In this document: positions 17,241-26,850 of the stretch, one piece after another
Layout: each line of letters opens with the position of its first letter
Numbering within the stretch: position 1 is the stretch's first letter
Source of the DNA: Methanobacteriota archaeon
Lineage (GTDB): Archaea > Halobacteriota > Methanomicrobia > Methanomicrobiales > Methanocorpusculaceae
NCBI GenBank assembly: GCA_023396065.1
Contig: JAEWXF010000023.1
Coordinates: 53,250-117,249 of the forward strand
Direction of reading: 5' to 3'
DNA length: 64,000 nt
Notes under the pieces: generated by a model
Databases searched by the model: none
What the model saw: the letters and a program-made list of their open reading frames with translations, nothing else
Told to the model about the DNA's origin: nothing
Program-made: the position numbers and the translations under genes

Positions 17241-18368
17241 ATGAAAGAATGGAACGTAGAGATCTGCGATGTTACCCTGCGTGACGGAGAACAGACGCCC
17301 GGCGTTACCTTCTCCCCCGAAGAAAAATGCACCATTGCCCGGATGCTTGACGAAACAGGAGTTGACTGCATCGAAGCAGGGTTTCCCGCAGTCTCTCCGG
17401 AAGAAGTACTGGCAGTCCGCCGGGTATCCGCAGAAGGCCTCAACGCACGGATATCCTGCCTTGCCCGGGCAACAATTCCCGACATTGACGCCGCACTTGC
17501 CGCTGACGTATCGATGGTAAGCATCTTTCTTGCAACCTCGCGTCTGCACATCCAGTGCAAATTCGGTATCCCGCGAAGCGACGTTCTGACTGGAGCAATG
17601 ACCGTCGTAGAATACGCAAAAGATCACGGACTCAGCGTCAGATTTGCCGCAGAAGATGCATCCCGGACAGATCTTCCCTTCCTCCTCCGCGTATACAAAG
17701 AATGTGAAACCCATCACGCCGACATGATCGGATTCTCCGACACCACCGGCTGCCTCGTCCCCTCCGAAACCGCAGACCTCACCAGGGAGATCACCCGAAC
17801 CTGCATGCTCCCGCTCAGTATCCACTGCCATAACGATCTCGGATGTGCTGTTGCCAACACCATCACCGCCGCAGCAAACGGAGCTGTCCAGCTTCACACC
17901 TGCGTAAACGGTATCGGCGAACGGTCCGGCAACGCAGCTCTCGACGAAGTCCTGACCATTCTTCACTACAAGGGCGGTGTGGACCGGTATGACCTCTCCC
18001 GCATGCCGGGACTCTCAGCATACGTGGCAAAAGCATCCGGTATTCCGGTCGCCAAAAGTAAACCGCTTACCGGAACCTACGCCTTCTCTCATGAAAGCGG
18101 CATCCACGTTGCCGCAATGCTCGAAGACCCGGCCACCTACGAATACATCCCGCCCGAGCTGCTCGGCCGCAGCCGGCGGTTCCTTCTGGGAAAACACAGT
18201 GGACGGCGGGCTGTCGAGTACGTCCTCCGCCATCAGGGATACACTCCGACTACCGACCAGATAACCTGGATTCTCCGGCAGATCAAAGAACGCAGCGAAC
18301 GAAAATGTTCCGTTACCCTTGACACCCTGCGGGAGCTGATCGAAGTTGCTGCAAAACTGGAAAAATAA
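17241..18368 (+). CDS. Homocitrate synthase family protein (AksA-like)
   Basis: A 375-residue member of the LeuA/NifV/AksA family. CDVTLRDGEQTPG near the N-terminus supplies metal and substrate residues, HCHNDLG the metal-binding His pair, and ESGIH lies in the TIM-barrel end region. It lacks the C-terminal regulatory domain of classical isopropylmalate synthase, as do NifV and AksA. In methanogens AksA condenses acetyl-CoA with 2-oxoglutarate and longer 2-oxoacids towards the coenzyme B side chain. Citramalate or isopropylmalate synthase cannot be excluded by eye. The upstream gap carries the BRO fragment; AGAGG precedes the start. Confidence 0.7.
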   Translation: MKEWNVEICDVTLRDGEQTPGVTFSPEEKCTIARMLDETGVDCIEAGFPAVSPEEVLAVRRVSAEGLNARISCLARATIPDIDAALAADVSMVSIFLATSRLHIQCKFGIPRSDVLTGAMTVVEYAKDHGLSVRFAAEDASRTDLPFLLRVYKECETHHADMIGFSDTTGCLVPSETADLTREITRTCMLPLSIHCHNDLGCAVANTITAAANGAVQLHTCVNGIGERSGNAALDEVLTILHYKGGVDRYDLSRMPGLSAYVAKASGIPVAKSKPLTGTYAFSHESGIHVAAMLEDPATYEYIPPELLGRSRRFLLGKHSGRRAVEYVLRHQGYTPTTDQITWILRQIKERSERKCSVTLDTLRELIEVAAKLEK

Positions 18369-18457
18369 ACTGTCCCCAATCCCTGATTCTGTCCAGCAGG
18401 TCCTTTTGCAGAGAACCTGCCTGACGGGTAGATTCTCTTCTTTCCGATCAGAACGGC

Positions 18458-19318
18458 TTATTCCTGTTTGCCTGAGGAAATCCGCTGCCGTTTCCCGGAA
18501 TCAGCACTATCCAGAAAATTCTCCGGGGTTGCAACGCTGTGGCCCAGTTCGCGTTCCGTTTCCTTTCGGGCAACCCCCGCAACCCTTCCGCCGCGACGTG
18601 CAACCTCACGACTCTTCGGAAAACTTTCCGGCTGCTCCTTTTGCGAAATCTCTGTAGTCACCCGTTCACCGAGCATCGTAAAAATCAGTTCCAGATCCGT
18701 CATATGATCCCGGAGATTTTCATTTTTCTGTGCAAGACCCTTAAATGATTTGTACTCCGCGGGCGTCATCCCAAACGTCGCCCGGGAAATCTCTGCGGTA
18801 AGAATTGCAAACTCCCGGTCGGATGAAATACCACGTACTTTCCACTCGTCCGTAAGATTCTGGCGGATAGCCATGCCACGCAGACGTTTGTCAATCCAGT
18901 CCTTCGGATATCCCTTCTCTACATACAGCTCCTTCATCCGTTCCTGGGCAAGCTCCGGATTTTCAATCTCCCGTAACCGTTCATACCCGATCTGCGCCAG
19001 CCAGAGTTTAAACGGTTCAGCTTTCGGAGAGGGTATTGACTGAACCAGACGGAAAATATGCCGGGCATTCCCTGCAAGGATTTTACGCATCTTCCCGCTA
19101 TCGGTAAGCATCGCTACCTTGGGACAATTTGTCCCAAGGTAGCTTTTCAGTTCAGGATCCCGTTTTTTCAATTTTCGCAGGTAATCGGTAGGATCTGCCG
19201 AATCCGTCAGTACTGCGACGATATCCACCAGAGAGAAATACCAGAGTTCCTCCTCGGCATTCCACGCCGACCGGATTGTTCTCTCCTGAAACAGCTTAAT
19301 GGAAGATCCGGAAGTCAT
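18458..19318 (-). CDS. BRO-N (phage antirepressor-like) protein
   Basis: From ATG 19318 it has 286 residues; an ATG 36 bp upstream would only add a hydrophobic stretch unlike the family. The N-terminus (IKLFQERTIRSAWN, WYFSLVDIVAVL) matches the BRO-N domain of phage and viral antirepressors, and the C-terminal third is charged. Such proteins bind DNA and regulate prophage genes. It lies between convergent and divergent housekeeping genes with no other phage gene, so it is probably an isolated mobile leftover or a domesticated regulator. A fragment of a relative lies at 17075-17124. Confidence 0.75.
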   Translation of the reverse strand: MTSGSSIKLFQERTIRSAWNAEEELWYFSLVDIVAVLTDSADPTDYLRKLKKRDPELKSYLGTNCPKVAMLTDSGKMRKILAGNARHIFRLVQSIPSPKAEPFKLWLAQIGYERLREIENPELAQERMKELYVEKGYPKDWIDKRLRGMAIRQNLTDEWKVRGISSDREFAILTAEISRATFGMTPAEYKSFKGLAQKNENLRDHMTDLELIFTMLGERVTTEISQKEQPESFPKSREVARRGGRVAGVARKETERELGHSVATPENFLDSADSGKRQRISSGKQE

Positions 19319-19470
19319 TATGCAGAGTATAGGAAACACAACTACATAAATCAACCCCGGCCATCCGGATTACCCGACTCTGAGCCGACCAGCATCCGCG
19401 AACGGCAGACCTGCTCACCCCCTTCAGAACAAGACTAATCTATCGAGACCGCAAATATTATACAGATTTT

Positions 19471-20760
19471 ATGCGCATCCCAATAAAAGACGTCACCCCC
19501 GACTGCGAACGTGCAGAAATCGCCGGATGGGTACACGAAGAACGTGACCTCGGCGGTCTCACGTTCCTCCTCATCCGCGACCGAACCGGAATCCTTCAGG
19601 TCACCATTCCGAAGAAAAAAGTCAGCCCGGAGGTTCTCGCAGCCGTAAAGGAAGCAAGCCGCGAGTCTGTCATCAGCTGTGAAGGAGTCGTGAAAGCAAC
19701 CGAAAAGGCTCCGGGAGGACGGGAACTCGTCCCCGAAACCCTCAAAGTCATCTCCCGCGCAGAAACCCCTCTGCCGCTGGATGTCTCCGAAAAGGTCCCG
19801 GCCGACCTTGACACCCGGCTTGACAACCGGTACCTTGACCTGCGCAAACCCCGCGTGAATGCAGTTTTCCGGATCCGCAACGCCGCACTGCAGGCAGTGA
19901 GCGAATATCTCTGGACCCACCAGTTCACGCAGGTCCAGACGCCGAAGATTGTCGCTGCCGCAACTGAAGGCGGAACGGAACTCTTCCCCCTTGCATACTT
20001 CGACAAGGAAGCATTCCTCAACCAGAGTCCGCAGCTCTACAAGCAGATGCTCATGAGTGCGGGATTCGACCGTGTCTTTGAAATCGGTCCGATCTTCCGG
20101 GCTGAAGAACACAACACCGTCCGCCACTTAAATGAAGCAACCTCGATTGATGTGGAGATGTCCTTTGTCGATCAGGAGGATGCGATGCATGTCCTTGAGG
20201 AGGTTGTCGCCTACGCCTACCGGAAAGTCGCGGACACCTGTTCCGACGAGCTTTCCGTGCTCGGCCTGAACGACTTTGCCATACCGGAGACTCCGTTCCC
20301 GCGGATTACCTATCAGGAAGCCATTGAGATCTCAACCGCAAAGGGCGAGGAACTCGTCTTCGGCGACGATCTGTCCACCGCGGCGGAAAAGGTCGTGGGC
20401 GATGAGATGGGAACGATGTACTTCATCACCGAGTGGCCGTCCTCGACGAGACCGTTCTACACGATGCCGTTTGAGGACAGACCCGAAGTCTGTCGTGCGT
20501 TCGATATGATGCACCCGAGAATGGAACTGTCGTCCGGAGCACAGCGCTGTCACATTTACCCGATGCTCGTAAACCAGATCAAGGCAAAAGGTCTGAACCC
20601 CGATGCGTTCGAATTCTACCTCAATCCGTTCCGGTACGGAATGCCGCCGCATGCCGGATGGGGACTGGGAGCCGAGCGCCTCGTTATGACGATGCTCGAT
20701 CTCCAGAACATCCGTGAGGGCGTGCTGTTCCCGCGTGACCGGCACAGAGTTAGTCCATAA
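19471..20760 (+). CDS. aspS: Aspartyl-tRNA synthetase, archaeal type
   Basis: A 429-residue class II synthetase. An N-terminal OB fold binds the anticodon (EIAGWVHEERDLGGLTFLL), then class II motifs follow: motif 1 around RNAALQAVSEYLW, motif 2 FEIGPIFRAEEHNT and motif 3 GWGLGAERLVM. Length and lack of the bacterial insertion fit the archaeal form, which is often non-discriminating and also charges tRNA-Asn. It is transcribed away from the BRO gene. An AT-rich element at 19453-19462 is too close to the ATG for a normal TATA box. Confidence 0.93.
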   Translation: MRIPIKDVTPDCERAEIAGWVHEERDLGGLTFLLIRDRTGILQVTIPKKKVSPEVLAAVKEASRESVISCEGVVKATEKAPGGRELVPETLKVISRAETPLPLDVSEKVPADLDTRLDNRYLDLRKPRVNAVFRIRNAALQAVSEYLWTHQFTQVQTPKIVAAATEGGTELFPLAYFDKEAFLNQSPQLYKQMLMSAGFDRVFEIGPIFRAEEHNTVRHLNEATSIDVEMSFVDQEDAMHVLEEVVAYAYRKVADTCSDELSVLGLNDFAIPETPFPRITYQEAIEISTAKGEELVFGDDLSTAAEKVVGDEMGTMYFITEWPSSTRPFYTMPFEDRPEVCRAFDMMHPRMELSSGAQRCHIYPMLVNQIKAKGLNPDAFEFYLNPFRYGMPPHAGWGLGAERLVMTMLDLQNIREGVLFPRDRHRVSP

Positions 20761-20798
20761 CCAAACTTTTTTTACACTTCTTCCCGAATGGATAAGCA

Positions 20799-21692
20799 AT
20801 GGAGCTTCCGAAACTTTTGCCGACGACGGTGGTCGGTTCATACCCGTGTGTAAAAGGAACGGGTTTTTCTGCTCTGCTGGATCCGTATAAAAAAGCGGTA
20901 GAGTTCGCTGTAGCCGAGCAGATCCGTGCAGGAGTTGATATCATCTCCGACGGTCAGGTCCGGGCGGATATGGTTCAGGCATTTGTCGGAAAACTGCCGG
21001 GTATTCAGGAGAATACGGTCGTGGGAAAGATTGGTGCCGCGGAAAAAGCCATTACTGTCGGCGATACCCGGTATGCTCTGACCCGGCACCCTCACGTGAA
21101 GGGGATTCTCACCGGTCCCTGTACGCTTGCCTATGCCCTCAGGATTGAGACACCCATGTACCGGGGGCGGGAGGAGCTGATTCTGGATCTGGCAAAGGCT
21201 CTCCACGCGGAGGCGCAGTTTCTTGCAGGAACCGGAGCATGTATGATTCAGGTGGATGAACCGATTCTGTCAACCGGGGCCATTGATATCGGTATCGCGA
21301 AAGATGCCCTGAAGATTATCTTCAGCGGGATTCAGACTCCGTCCTGTATTCATACCTGCGGACGGCTCAATACGATCTCGTCGGAGTGGACGCGGCTGCC
21401 GGTCGATGTGATCGACTTTGAGTACTCGGTCAGTCCGGACAATCTTTCCGACATCTCGCGGCATGATCTCCGCAACAAAAAGATCGGCTGCGGCTGTGTG
21501 AAAAGTTCGGATCCGGAGGTTGAGTCAGTGGAGGAGATTGAAAAACGTATCCATGCCTGTGTGGATGTGTTCGGAGCGGAAAATATTCTCATTGATCCGG
21601 ACTGCGGGCTTCGGATGCATACGCCGGAGGTGGCGTTTGCGAAGCTGAAGAATATGTGCGATGCGGTACGGAACGTGCGGACAGAATTATAA
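20799..21692 (+). CDS. Core (MetE C-terminal type) methionine synthase
   Basis: A 297-residue protein equal to the catalytic C-terminal half of MetE: TVVGSYP at the start, VDEPILS, the zinc ligands His-x-Cys in CIHTCGRL, and a late Cys in DPDCGLR. It transfers a methyl group to homocysteine. The folate-binding N-terminal half is absent, as in other archaeal short forms, where the donor is thought to be a methyl-corrinoid. It begins 38 bp after aspS in the same direction. Confidence 0.85.
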   Translation: MELPKLLPTTVVGSYPCVKGTGFSALLDPYKKAVEFAVAEQIRAGVDIISDGQVRADMVQAFVGKLPGIQENTVVGKIGAAEKAITVGDTRYALTRHPHVKGILTGPCTLAYALRIETPMYRGREELILDLAKALHAEAQFLAGTGACMIQVDEPILSTGAIDIGIAKDALKIIFSGIQTPSCIHTCGRLNTISSEWTRLPVDVIDFEYSVSPDNLSDISRHDLRNKKIGCGCVKSSDPEVESVEEIEKRIHACVDVFGAENILIDPDCGLRMHTPEVAFAKLKNMCDAVRNVRTEL

Positions 21693-21934
21693 CCGCTGGA
21701 GAGTATCACAGAGTAGAGCTATTCACATCTGCTGTGGAACGTGAAGAAAAAAACGCTGCGATAGGGTCTACTCGTGATCTTTCCTATGTACACGAATGAT
21801 GAACTGATTTCCTATCTGGAAAAAAAACCTATTTTGTATCATTCCGGTAAGCTTGCCGCCCTGCTCACGCGACTCGCTGTAATGTTCCAGAGCTTGACTC
21901 CCGAAACTCTTTTTCAATCAAAAATAGAGAATAT

Positions 21935-22185
21935 TCAGGTATAGATATTTCTGCGGTGCCCAATATTTACGATGGTAACGATTACGTGCTCTCTATCTAT
22001 GGAGAGAATCACCCGATAATCACCAATCCTGAGTTTTCGCAGACCATCCATATCAACAAGCGGTTTGGTATTTCTCCAAGATCCGAAAGAATAGTTTTGA
22101 TTTTATCTCGAATGCGAAGAGCGGTAGAAACCTCAAGGCTGTCAAGATATTTCACTGCCTGTGGTGTGTATATGAGACGATACAC
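21935..22185 (-). pseudogene. RelE/ParE-type toxin, frameshifted
   Basis: The minus strand from GTG 22185 reads VYRLIYTPQAVKYLDSL and continues to IPNRL; a one-base shift near 22062 then reveals VDMDGLRKLRIGDYRVIL and VNIGHRRNIYT up to TGA 21935. Together these form a standard RelE fold protein of about 84 residues (R-x-GDYRV and GHR motifs). As sequenced the frame is broken and ends early in TGA. It begins 6 nt after the antitoxin stop. One missing base explains the break. The + strand from 21787 to 21945 can be read as a 52-codon frame, but I see no support for it. Confidence 0.75.
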
Positions 22186-22191
22186 AGATAT

Positions 22192-22437
22192 TCACTCGAC
22201 TTTTACCTGAAGCATGGCGTCAACTTCTTCTGAGGTATAATAGTTTCCAGCTTCAACATCTGCCAGCGCTGCCAGAATTTCCTTTTTTTCCTCTTCAGTA
22301 ACGTAGTTGTCTGCATCCATGAGGTATGAGAGAACCCGCGAGATGACATCCTCATAGTTGGAATCCTCTTCCAGCCTGAACTCGTCAAGTTTTCGTACGA
22401 GCTCCGGGCTGAGGGTAACAGTGACCGATTCAGTCAT
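22192..22437 (-). CDS. RelB-like antitoxin, ribbon-helix-helix type
   Basis: An 81-residue protein. The N-terminal third (VTVTLSPELVRKLDEFRLEE) is a ribbon-helix-helix DNA-binding motif, and the C-terminal tail (AGNYYTSEEVDAML) resembles the toxin-binding tail of RelB-type antitoxins. It precedes the broken RelE-like gene by 6 nt. It should bind its own promoter upstream of 22437. With the toxin inactive it may persist as a solitary antitoxin. Confidence 0.8.
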   Translation of the reverse strand: MTESVTVTLSPELVRKLDEFRLEEDSNYEDVISRVLSYLMDADNYVTEEEKKEILAALADVEAGNYYTSEEVDAMLQVKVE

Positions 22438-22592
22438 GATGATTCTATCTTTCGACTGCTGAAAACAAATACATTGTGGCAGTTGCGCCGTAGCTTAGAT
22501 GAACCCCGCCGTCATCGCCTCCCGTTCCTCTGCAGAGAACCGGTCTGATCCAACGTCCAGCCCGATTATTGGGTTGAATCACGCCGAAAAAA

Positions 22593-23357
22593 TCAGAGGA
22601 GGATAAATCCTACCACGCCCGCAAGAACCGCGATCGTCAGAATCATCACTCCTGCATCAGCTGCATGATACGTCAGTTTCCGCCGGTATTCGCTTGCACG
22701 GCGGTAGCCCCGCATATCAATCGTCAGCCCGAGAGTATCCGCCTTCGCAAGCGAGTTCAGCATCAGCGGGAGCATGACCGGTCCGAGCTGCTTTACCTTG
22801 CCGATCACGCCTCCGCCCGGAGAGTATCCGCGGGAAAGCTGTGCCTCGTTGATTCTCGCACCTTCCCGCTGGAGGGTTGGAATGAACCGGATGGCGATCA
22901 GAAACATCAGGGCATAATCTCCGGGAATCCGCAGCGTATACAGAGCGTTCACCAGATCACGCGGCTGGGTTGAGATGACCAGCATCTGGAACGAGAAGAT
23001 CAGCACCGCAAACCGCAGCGCCATCTGCACGGCAAACACAATCGCCCCGGTCGTTACCGGCAGCATAGCGTTCGGCAGCAGATAGACGATGACCTCGCCC
23101 GTAGCGTTCGTGAGAATCGTCAGGACCACCAGAGCCAGACCGAGAATGATCAATAGGGGGACCTGCCGGAGAAGCACCCGGAAGAGACCACCAGCTGCGG
23201 CAATGATCAGAACGAGCGCAATAAGGCCGGCAAGAACCGCCAGATTCGTCGTAAAGATTGCGGCAAACATCATCCCGACAGCAAACACAATCTTCGTCAT
23301 AGGCGACAGCCGGTGAACAAACCGGTGTCCCGGAATGTACTGCATAATATCTTCCAT
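22593..23357 (-). CDS. ecfT: ECF transporter transmembrane component (EcfT)
   Basis: From ATG 23357 it has 254 residues with about five or six membrane helices and the cytoplasmic coupling region GARINEAQLSRGYS. This start is chosen because GGAGGTGAG lies just before it and the upstream gene stops 1 nt earlier; an in-frame start at 23387 would overlap that gene by 29 bp. EcfT links the substrate-binding S component to the ATPases. Here those parts are fused in the preceding gene, so two genes make the whole transporter. Confidence 0.88.
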   Translation of the reverse strand: MEDIMQYIPGHRFVHRLSPMTKIVFAVGMMFAAIFTTNLAVLAGLIALVLIIAAAGGLFRVLLRQVPLLIILGLALVVLTILTNATGEVIVYLLPNAMLPVTTGAIVFAVQMALRFAVLIFSFQMLVISTQPRDLVNALYTLRIPGDYALMFLIAIRFIPTLQREGARINEAQLSRGYSPGGGVIGKVKQLGPVMLPLMLNSLAKADTLGLTIDMRGYRRASEYRRKLTYHAADAGVMILTIAVLAGVVGFILL

Positions 23358-23358
23358 C

Positions 23359-25329
23359 TTACTCACCTCCGTGAACATCCGGAACACGAACCGCAGTCAC
23401 ACGGCCGGTCTCCATCTCAATAATTCTGTCCGCAAACTGCTCGGCAAGTACCGGGTTGTGGGTCACCATCAGAATGGTCTTCCCGGCATTCCGCATGCCG
23501 GTTAAGACCTGCATGATCTCGTATGACTCCTGCATGTCAAGGCCGGTCGTGGGTTCATCCATGATGACGACCTGCTGGTTCATCGCAAGAACACAGGCTA
23601 AGGCAAGCCGCTGCCGTTCGCCGCGGCTCAGATGACGCGGGTTCACCTGGGATTTCCTGCCGAGACCTACCGCGGTCAGGGCTTTTTGCGCAGCCGCGGT
23701 GTCCGGATTTCCGATATTTTTCAGACCGAACAGGACCTCTTTTTCGCAGGTGTTCTCAAACAGCATCGTATCCGGATTCTGAAACACCAGACCGACCGTC
23801 TTTGCAATCTCCGGGACCGTCTTTCCGGCGATATCCTCGCCGTTCAGAACGACCCGGCCGCTGTCGGGACGAAGCAGACCGTTCAGATGCTTGACCAGCG
23901 TCGTCTTACCGGATCCGTTCTCCCCGAGAACTGCGGCGATCTCTCCCTTTTCAAACGAAAGGGACACACAATTCAGCGCAAGAACGTCCCCGTACCGGTG
24001 GGTCAGGGATTCTGCGGTAAGCACCGTTTGTTTGGGTGAAGCAACCTTCGGAAGTGGCGGGAACGCATACATTTCCGGCTTCGGCTCACCGTCATACACA
24101 ACCCTGCCGTGATCCATCCGGATCATCCGGGTTGCAAACTCCAGCGTCTCGTTGATCATGTGTTCCACGAGAATTACCGTGTGCCCTTTGTCCGTCAGCC
24201 CTTTCAGAAGTGAGTAGACCTGACGGCGTGCATTCTTGTCCAGCTCGGACGTCGCCTCGTCAAGAACGAGGATCGGCGTCTCCCGGGACAGAGCGGCGGC
24301 GAGTGCCACACGCTGTTTCTGGCCGCCGGACAGGGCATGGGGAGCACGGTCCTTCAGATATCCCGTACAGGTAACAGCATAGATCTCATCCAGCTTCTTG
24401 GCAACCTCAGCCTCCGAAAGACCACGGGTCTCAAGACCGGTAAGAATCTCCTCCTCCACCGTAGTAAAGATCAGCTGGGCGTCGGCATCGTCGAATACCA
24501 TCCCGACCTGAGCGGAAAGTGCGGTCACGTCCTCATACGCATCCGCATATGTTCCGGCAACAGCAATCGAGCCGGTCAGCTCTCCGCCGTAAGCGTGAAC
24601 CAGAACACCGGAAACCGCACGGGCGAGGGTAGTCTTTCCGGCGCCCGACGGGCCGCTGATCACGACAAACTCTCCTTTCTGAATCGAAAGGGAGACATCC
24701 TCAAGGGATGGCTCCTCCGCTGCCTGATAGGTGAAACCGACATGGTCGAGAGCGATCCGAGTGTTTGCCGGAGCGGGTGCCGCATGGGTTACGCTGCCGG
24801 TGACCGTTCTGGTCTTCTGCATAACGGTTGTTGCCGGCATTGCCACAATCTGGGCGATGATGGTGTTGACCAGCGCGGCACTGGCAACGATCGGAATCAT
24901 GGCAACGGCGAACAGCAGAACCGTTCCGACAGTTGCGTCCGGAGAGGTTGCGAGCATCACACAGCAGGTTATGCCGATAAAGGAAAAACCGCTCGCAGGC
25001 GTAGCGATGGCGGTCGCCACTGCCGGGGCAAGCCGGGTGTGATCCTTCACAAGTTTATAGACCGCAAGGCACACCACCGCACCGATCGGTTCGGAGATGA
25101 GGTTTCCCAGCGGGAAGATGGAGTGCGAGAACACCGCACAGATGATACCGGCCACAAGACCGATTCCAAGCGCCTCTTTGAACTTGGGGACGACAAGGAT
25201 GATCGCAAGACAGTAGAATGCAATCGTGAGGTTGGCAACGATTGCTCCCGGTACAAACAGAGAGATGTACCGGGCGATGGCTCCGGCTGCAAGTAATATG
25301 CCGACGAGCGCAATATCACGGGATTTCAT
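23359..25329 (-). CDS. ECF transporter fusion: S component plus two ATPase domains
   Basis: A 656-residue protein with three parts. Residues 1-175 form five or six membrane helices of an ECF substrate-binding (S) type. Two ABC domains follow: the first has GPSGAGKTT, LSGGQKQR and LVLDEATSELD; the second has GENGSGKTT, LSRGERQRLALA and VIMDEPTTGLD. A linker of about 20 residues rich in Ala and Pro joins the S domain to the first ATPase. S components normally are separate small proteins. The substrate, probably a vitamin or similar small molecule, cannot be told from sequence. Confidence 0.85.
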   Translation of the reverse strand: MKSRDIALVGILLAAGAIARYISLFVPGAIVANLTIAFYCLAIILVVPKFKEALGIGLVAGIICAVFSHSIFPLGNLISEPIGAVVCLAVYKLVKDHTRLAPAVATAIATPASGFSFIGITCCVMLATSPDATVGTVLLFAVAMIPIVASAALVNTIIAQIVAMPATTVMQKTRTVTGSVTHAAPAPANTRIALDHVGFTYQAAEEPSLEDVSLSIQKGEFVVISGPSGAGKTTLARAVSGVLVHAYGGELTGSIAVAGTYADAYEDVTALSAQVGMVFDDADAQLIFTTVEEEILTGLETRGLSEAEVAKKLDEIYAVTCTGYLKDRAPHALSGGQKQRVALAAALSRETPILVLDEATSELDKNARRQVYSLLKGLTDKGHTVILVEHMINETLEFATRMIRMDHGRVVYDGEPKPEMYAFPPLPKVASPKQTVLTAESLTHRYGDVLALNCVSLSFEKGEIAAVLGENGSGKTTLVKHLNGLLRPDSGRVVLNGEDIAGKTVPEIAKTVGLVFQNPDTMLFENTCEKEVLFGLKNIGNPDTAAAQKALTAVGLGRKSQVNPRHLSRGERQRLALACVLAMNQQVVIMDEPTTGLDMQESYEIMQVLTGMRNAGKTILMVTHNPVLAEQFADRIIEMETGRVTAVRVPDVHGGE

Positions 25330-25341
25330 GGTTATTTGGGG

Positions 25342-26850
25342 TTATTGAGCAAATTTTTCACGCAGCTCCCGTCTCAGGAGCTTCCATCCGTTTACACGGG
25401 GGAGGGCATCCACCGTATAGAGTTCACGCGGAACTTTGTATCCTGCCAGGTGCTCCTTTGCAAAGGAAAGGAGACCGGCATCCCTCTCGGAGCGGTCGGA
25501 GCTGTCCCAGCCCGTCCGCCACACAACAGCTGCAACCGGAACTTCTCCCCGGTGGGGATGCGGGATGCCGAAGACCGCGATCTCGGAAACACCGGGATAC
25601 TTCAGGAGAGCCTCCTCGACCTCGGTCGGATAAATTTTCCAGCCTGACATGACGATCATGTCCTTTTTCCGGTCGGTCAGACAGAGACGGTGGTCGTTGT
25701 CCAGATATCCGACGTCGCCGGTAAGGAACCAGCCGTCCGGAAGAAATGCCTGAGCAGTTTCTTCGGGCATGTTCCAGTATCCCTTGGCAACCGCAGGTCC
25801 GCGAAGGGCAATTTCTCCCGGAGTATTGAGGGGAAGTTCCTTTGCGGCGTCAGTTTCATCGACGATCTTTACTTCCGAGAAGCAGACCGGGTGTCCCACA
25901 CTCTGGAATCTGTCCGCCGAGGCATAGTCTTCGGGCCGGATGACGGTCCCGGTCCCGATTACAACCGTCTCGGACAGACCGTAGGCGTTGATGACCGGAA
26001 TGTTGTAGCGGTGGTGGAAGTTTTTCCAGATTTCATGATGCAGCGGCCCTCCGCCGGAGATGATCTCCCGGACGGTTGCAACCGCCTCTTCGGTTCCGGC
26101 CGGAGCGTTCAGGAGTGAGTGAATGACCGGCGGCATGCCGGACAGGACGGTTACACCGTGCGTCCGGCAGAAAGAGAGATAGGTCTCCGGGTCGTAGCGT
26201 TCGACCATGATGTAGACCGCTCCGGCACGCATTGCGGCAATTCCCCATGAGAGACCGACGTGGCCCATCGGATAAATACCGAGATAGACGTCGTCCTGTT
26301 TGAGGGTGAGGACATCACATTCGTTGTGAATCGCGGCAAGCCAGTTTCCGTGCGTCAGCATTGCACCTTTGGGTTTTCCGGTGGTGCCGGAGGTGTACTG
26401 GAGCTGGCAGAGGTCGTCAGAGCCGGTTGGTTCGGGCGGGAGTACGGGAGCTGTCCGCATTGCTTCGATGTTCTCCGGAACATAGATGGTCAGATCCAGA
26501 CCGGCGGCGGTACCCGCTCCGGCAGGGTCGGTGATAAACACGCGGGCACCGGCATTTTCCACCATGTAGGCAAGTTCGCTTGCGGTGTAGACCCGGTTGG
26601 TGGGAACGGCTACGGCACCGATTCTCCAGAGGGCGAGGTAGGAGAAGAGGTATTCAGGACTGCTGTTTAAGTAGAGCATCACCCGGTCGCCTTTGGAGAC
26701 ACCGAAGTTTTTCAGCGTTCTGGCAATTTCGGAGATGATGCCGAGAATATCAGCTGAGGTATAGGAAGTATTTCTCTCGGGGCAGAAGAAAACCGGTTTG
26801 GCAAGACGGCAGGCGTTTGCATCGAGGAAGGTGGTTATATTCAGCATCAC
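25342..26850 (-). CDS. AMP-forming acyl-CoA synthetase
   Basis: A 502-residue class I adenylate-forming enzyme with the P-loop YTSGTTGKPKGAM, the A8 hinge region (GDVGYLDNDHRLCLTDRKKD) and a C-terminal VNGWKLLRRE holding the catalytic Lys, where most relatives have SGK. It should activate a carboxylic acid to acyl-AMP and then a CoA thioester; the acid is unknown. It ends 12 bp before the ECF fusion gene in the same direction, so co-transcription is possible. The palindrome ATGTATACAT at 26873-26882 lies in its upstream region. Confidence 0.85.
   Translation of the reverse strand: MMLNITTFLDANACRLAKPVFFCPERNTSYTSADILGIISEIARTLKNFGVSKGDRVMLYLNSSPEYLFSYLALWRIGAVAVPTNRVYTASELAYMVENAGARVFITDPAGAGTAAGLDLTIYVPENIEAMRTAPVLPPEPTGSDDLCQLQYTSGTTGKPKGAMLTHGNWLAAIHNECDVLTLKQDDVYLGIYPMGHVGLSWGIAAMRAGAVYIMVERYDPETYLSFCRTHGVTVLSGMPPVIHSLLNAPAGTEEAVATVREIISGGGPLHHEIWKNFHHRYNIPVINAYGLSETVVIGTGTVIRPEDYASADRFQSVGHPVCFSEVKIVDETDAAKELPLNTPGEIALRGPAVAKGYWNMPEETAQAFLPDGWFLTGDVGYLDNDHRLCLTDRKKDMIVMSGWKIYPTEVEEALLKYPGVSEIAVFGIPHPHRGEVPVAAVVWRTGWDSSDRSERDAGLLSFAKEHLAGYKVPRELYTVDALPRVNGWKLLRRELREKFAQ

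Noticed and set aside
19453..19462. TATA box for aspS (AAATATTATA)
   Set aside because: It lies only about 9-18 nt before the ATG, so initiation would fall inside the gene.
21787..21945. 52-codon frame on the + strand
   Set aside because: No recognisable similarity, no ribosome site, and it overlaps the end of the RelE remnant.
22478..22592. tRNA-like start (GCGCCGTAGCTTAGATG) with a later GGGTTGAATC
   Set aside because: The acceptor ends and T-stem do not pair and no anticodon arm can be placed. No tRNA or rRNA gene was found anywhere in the window.
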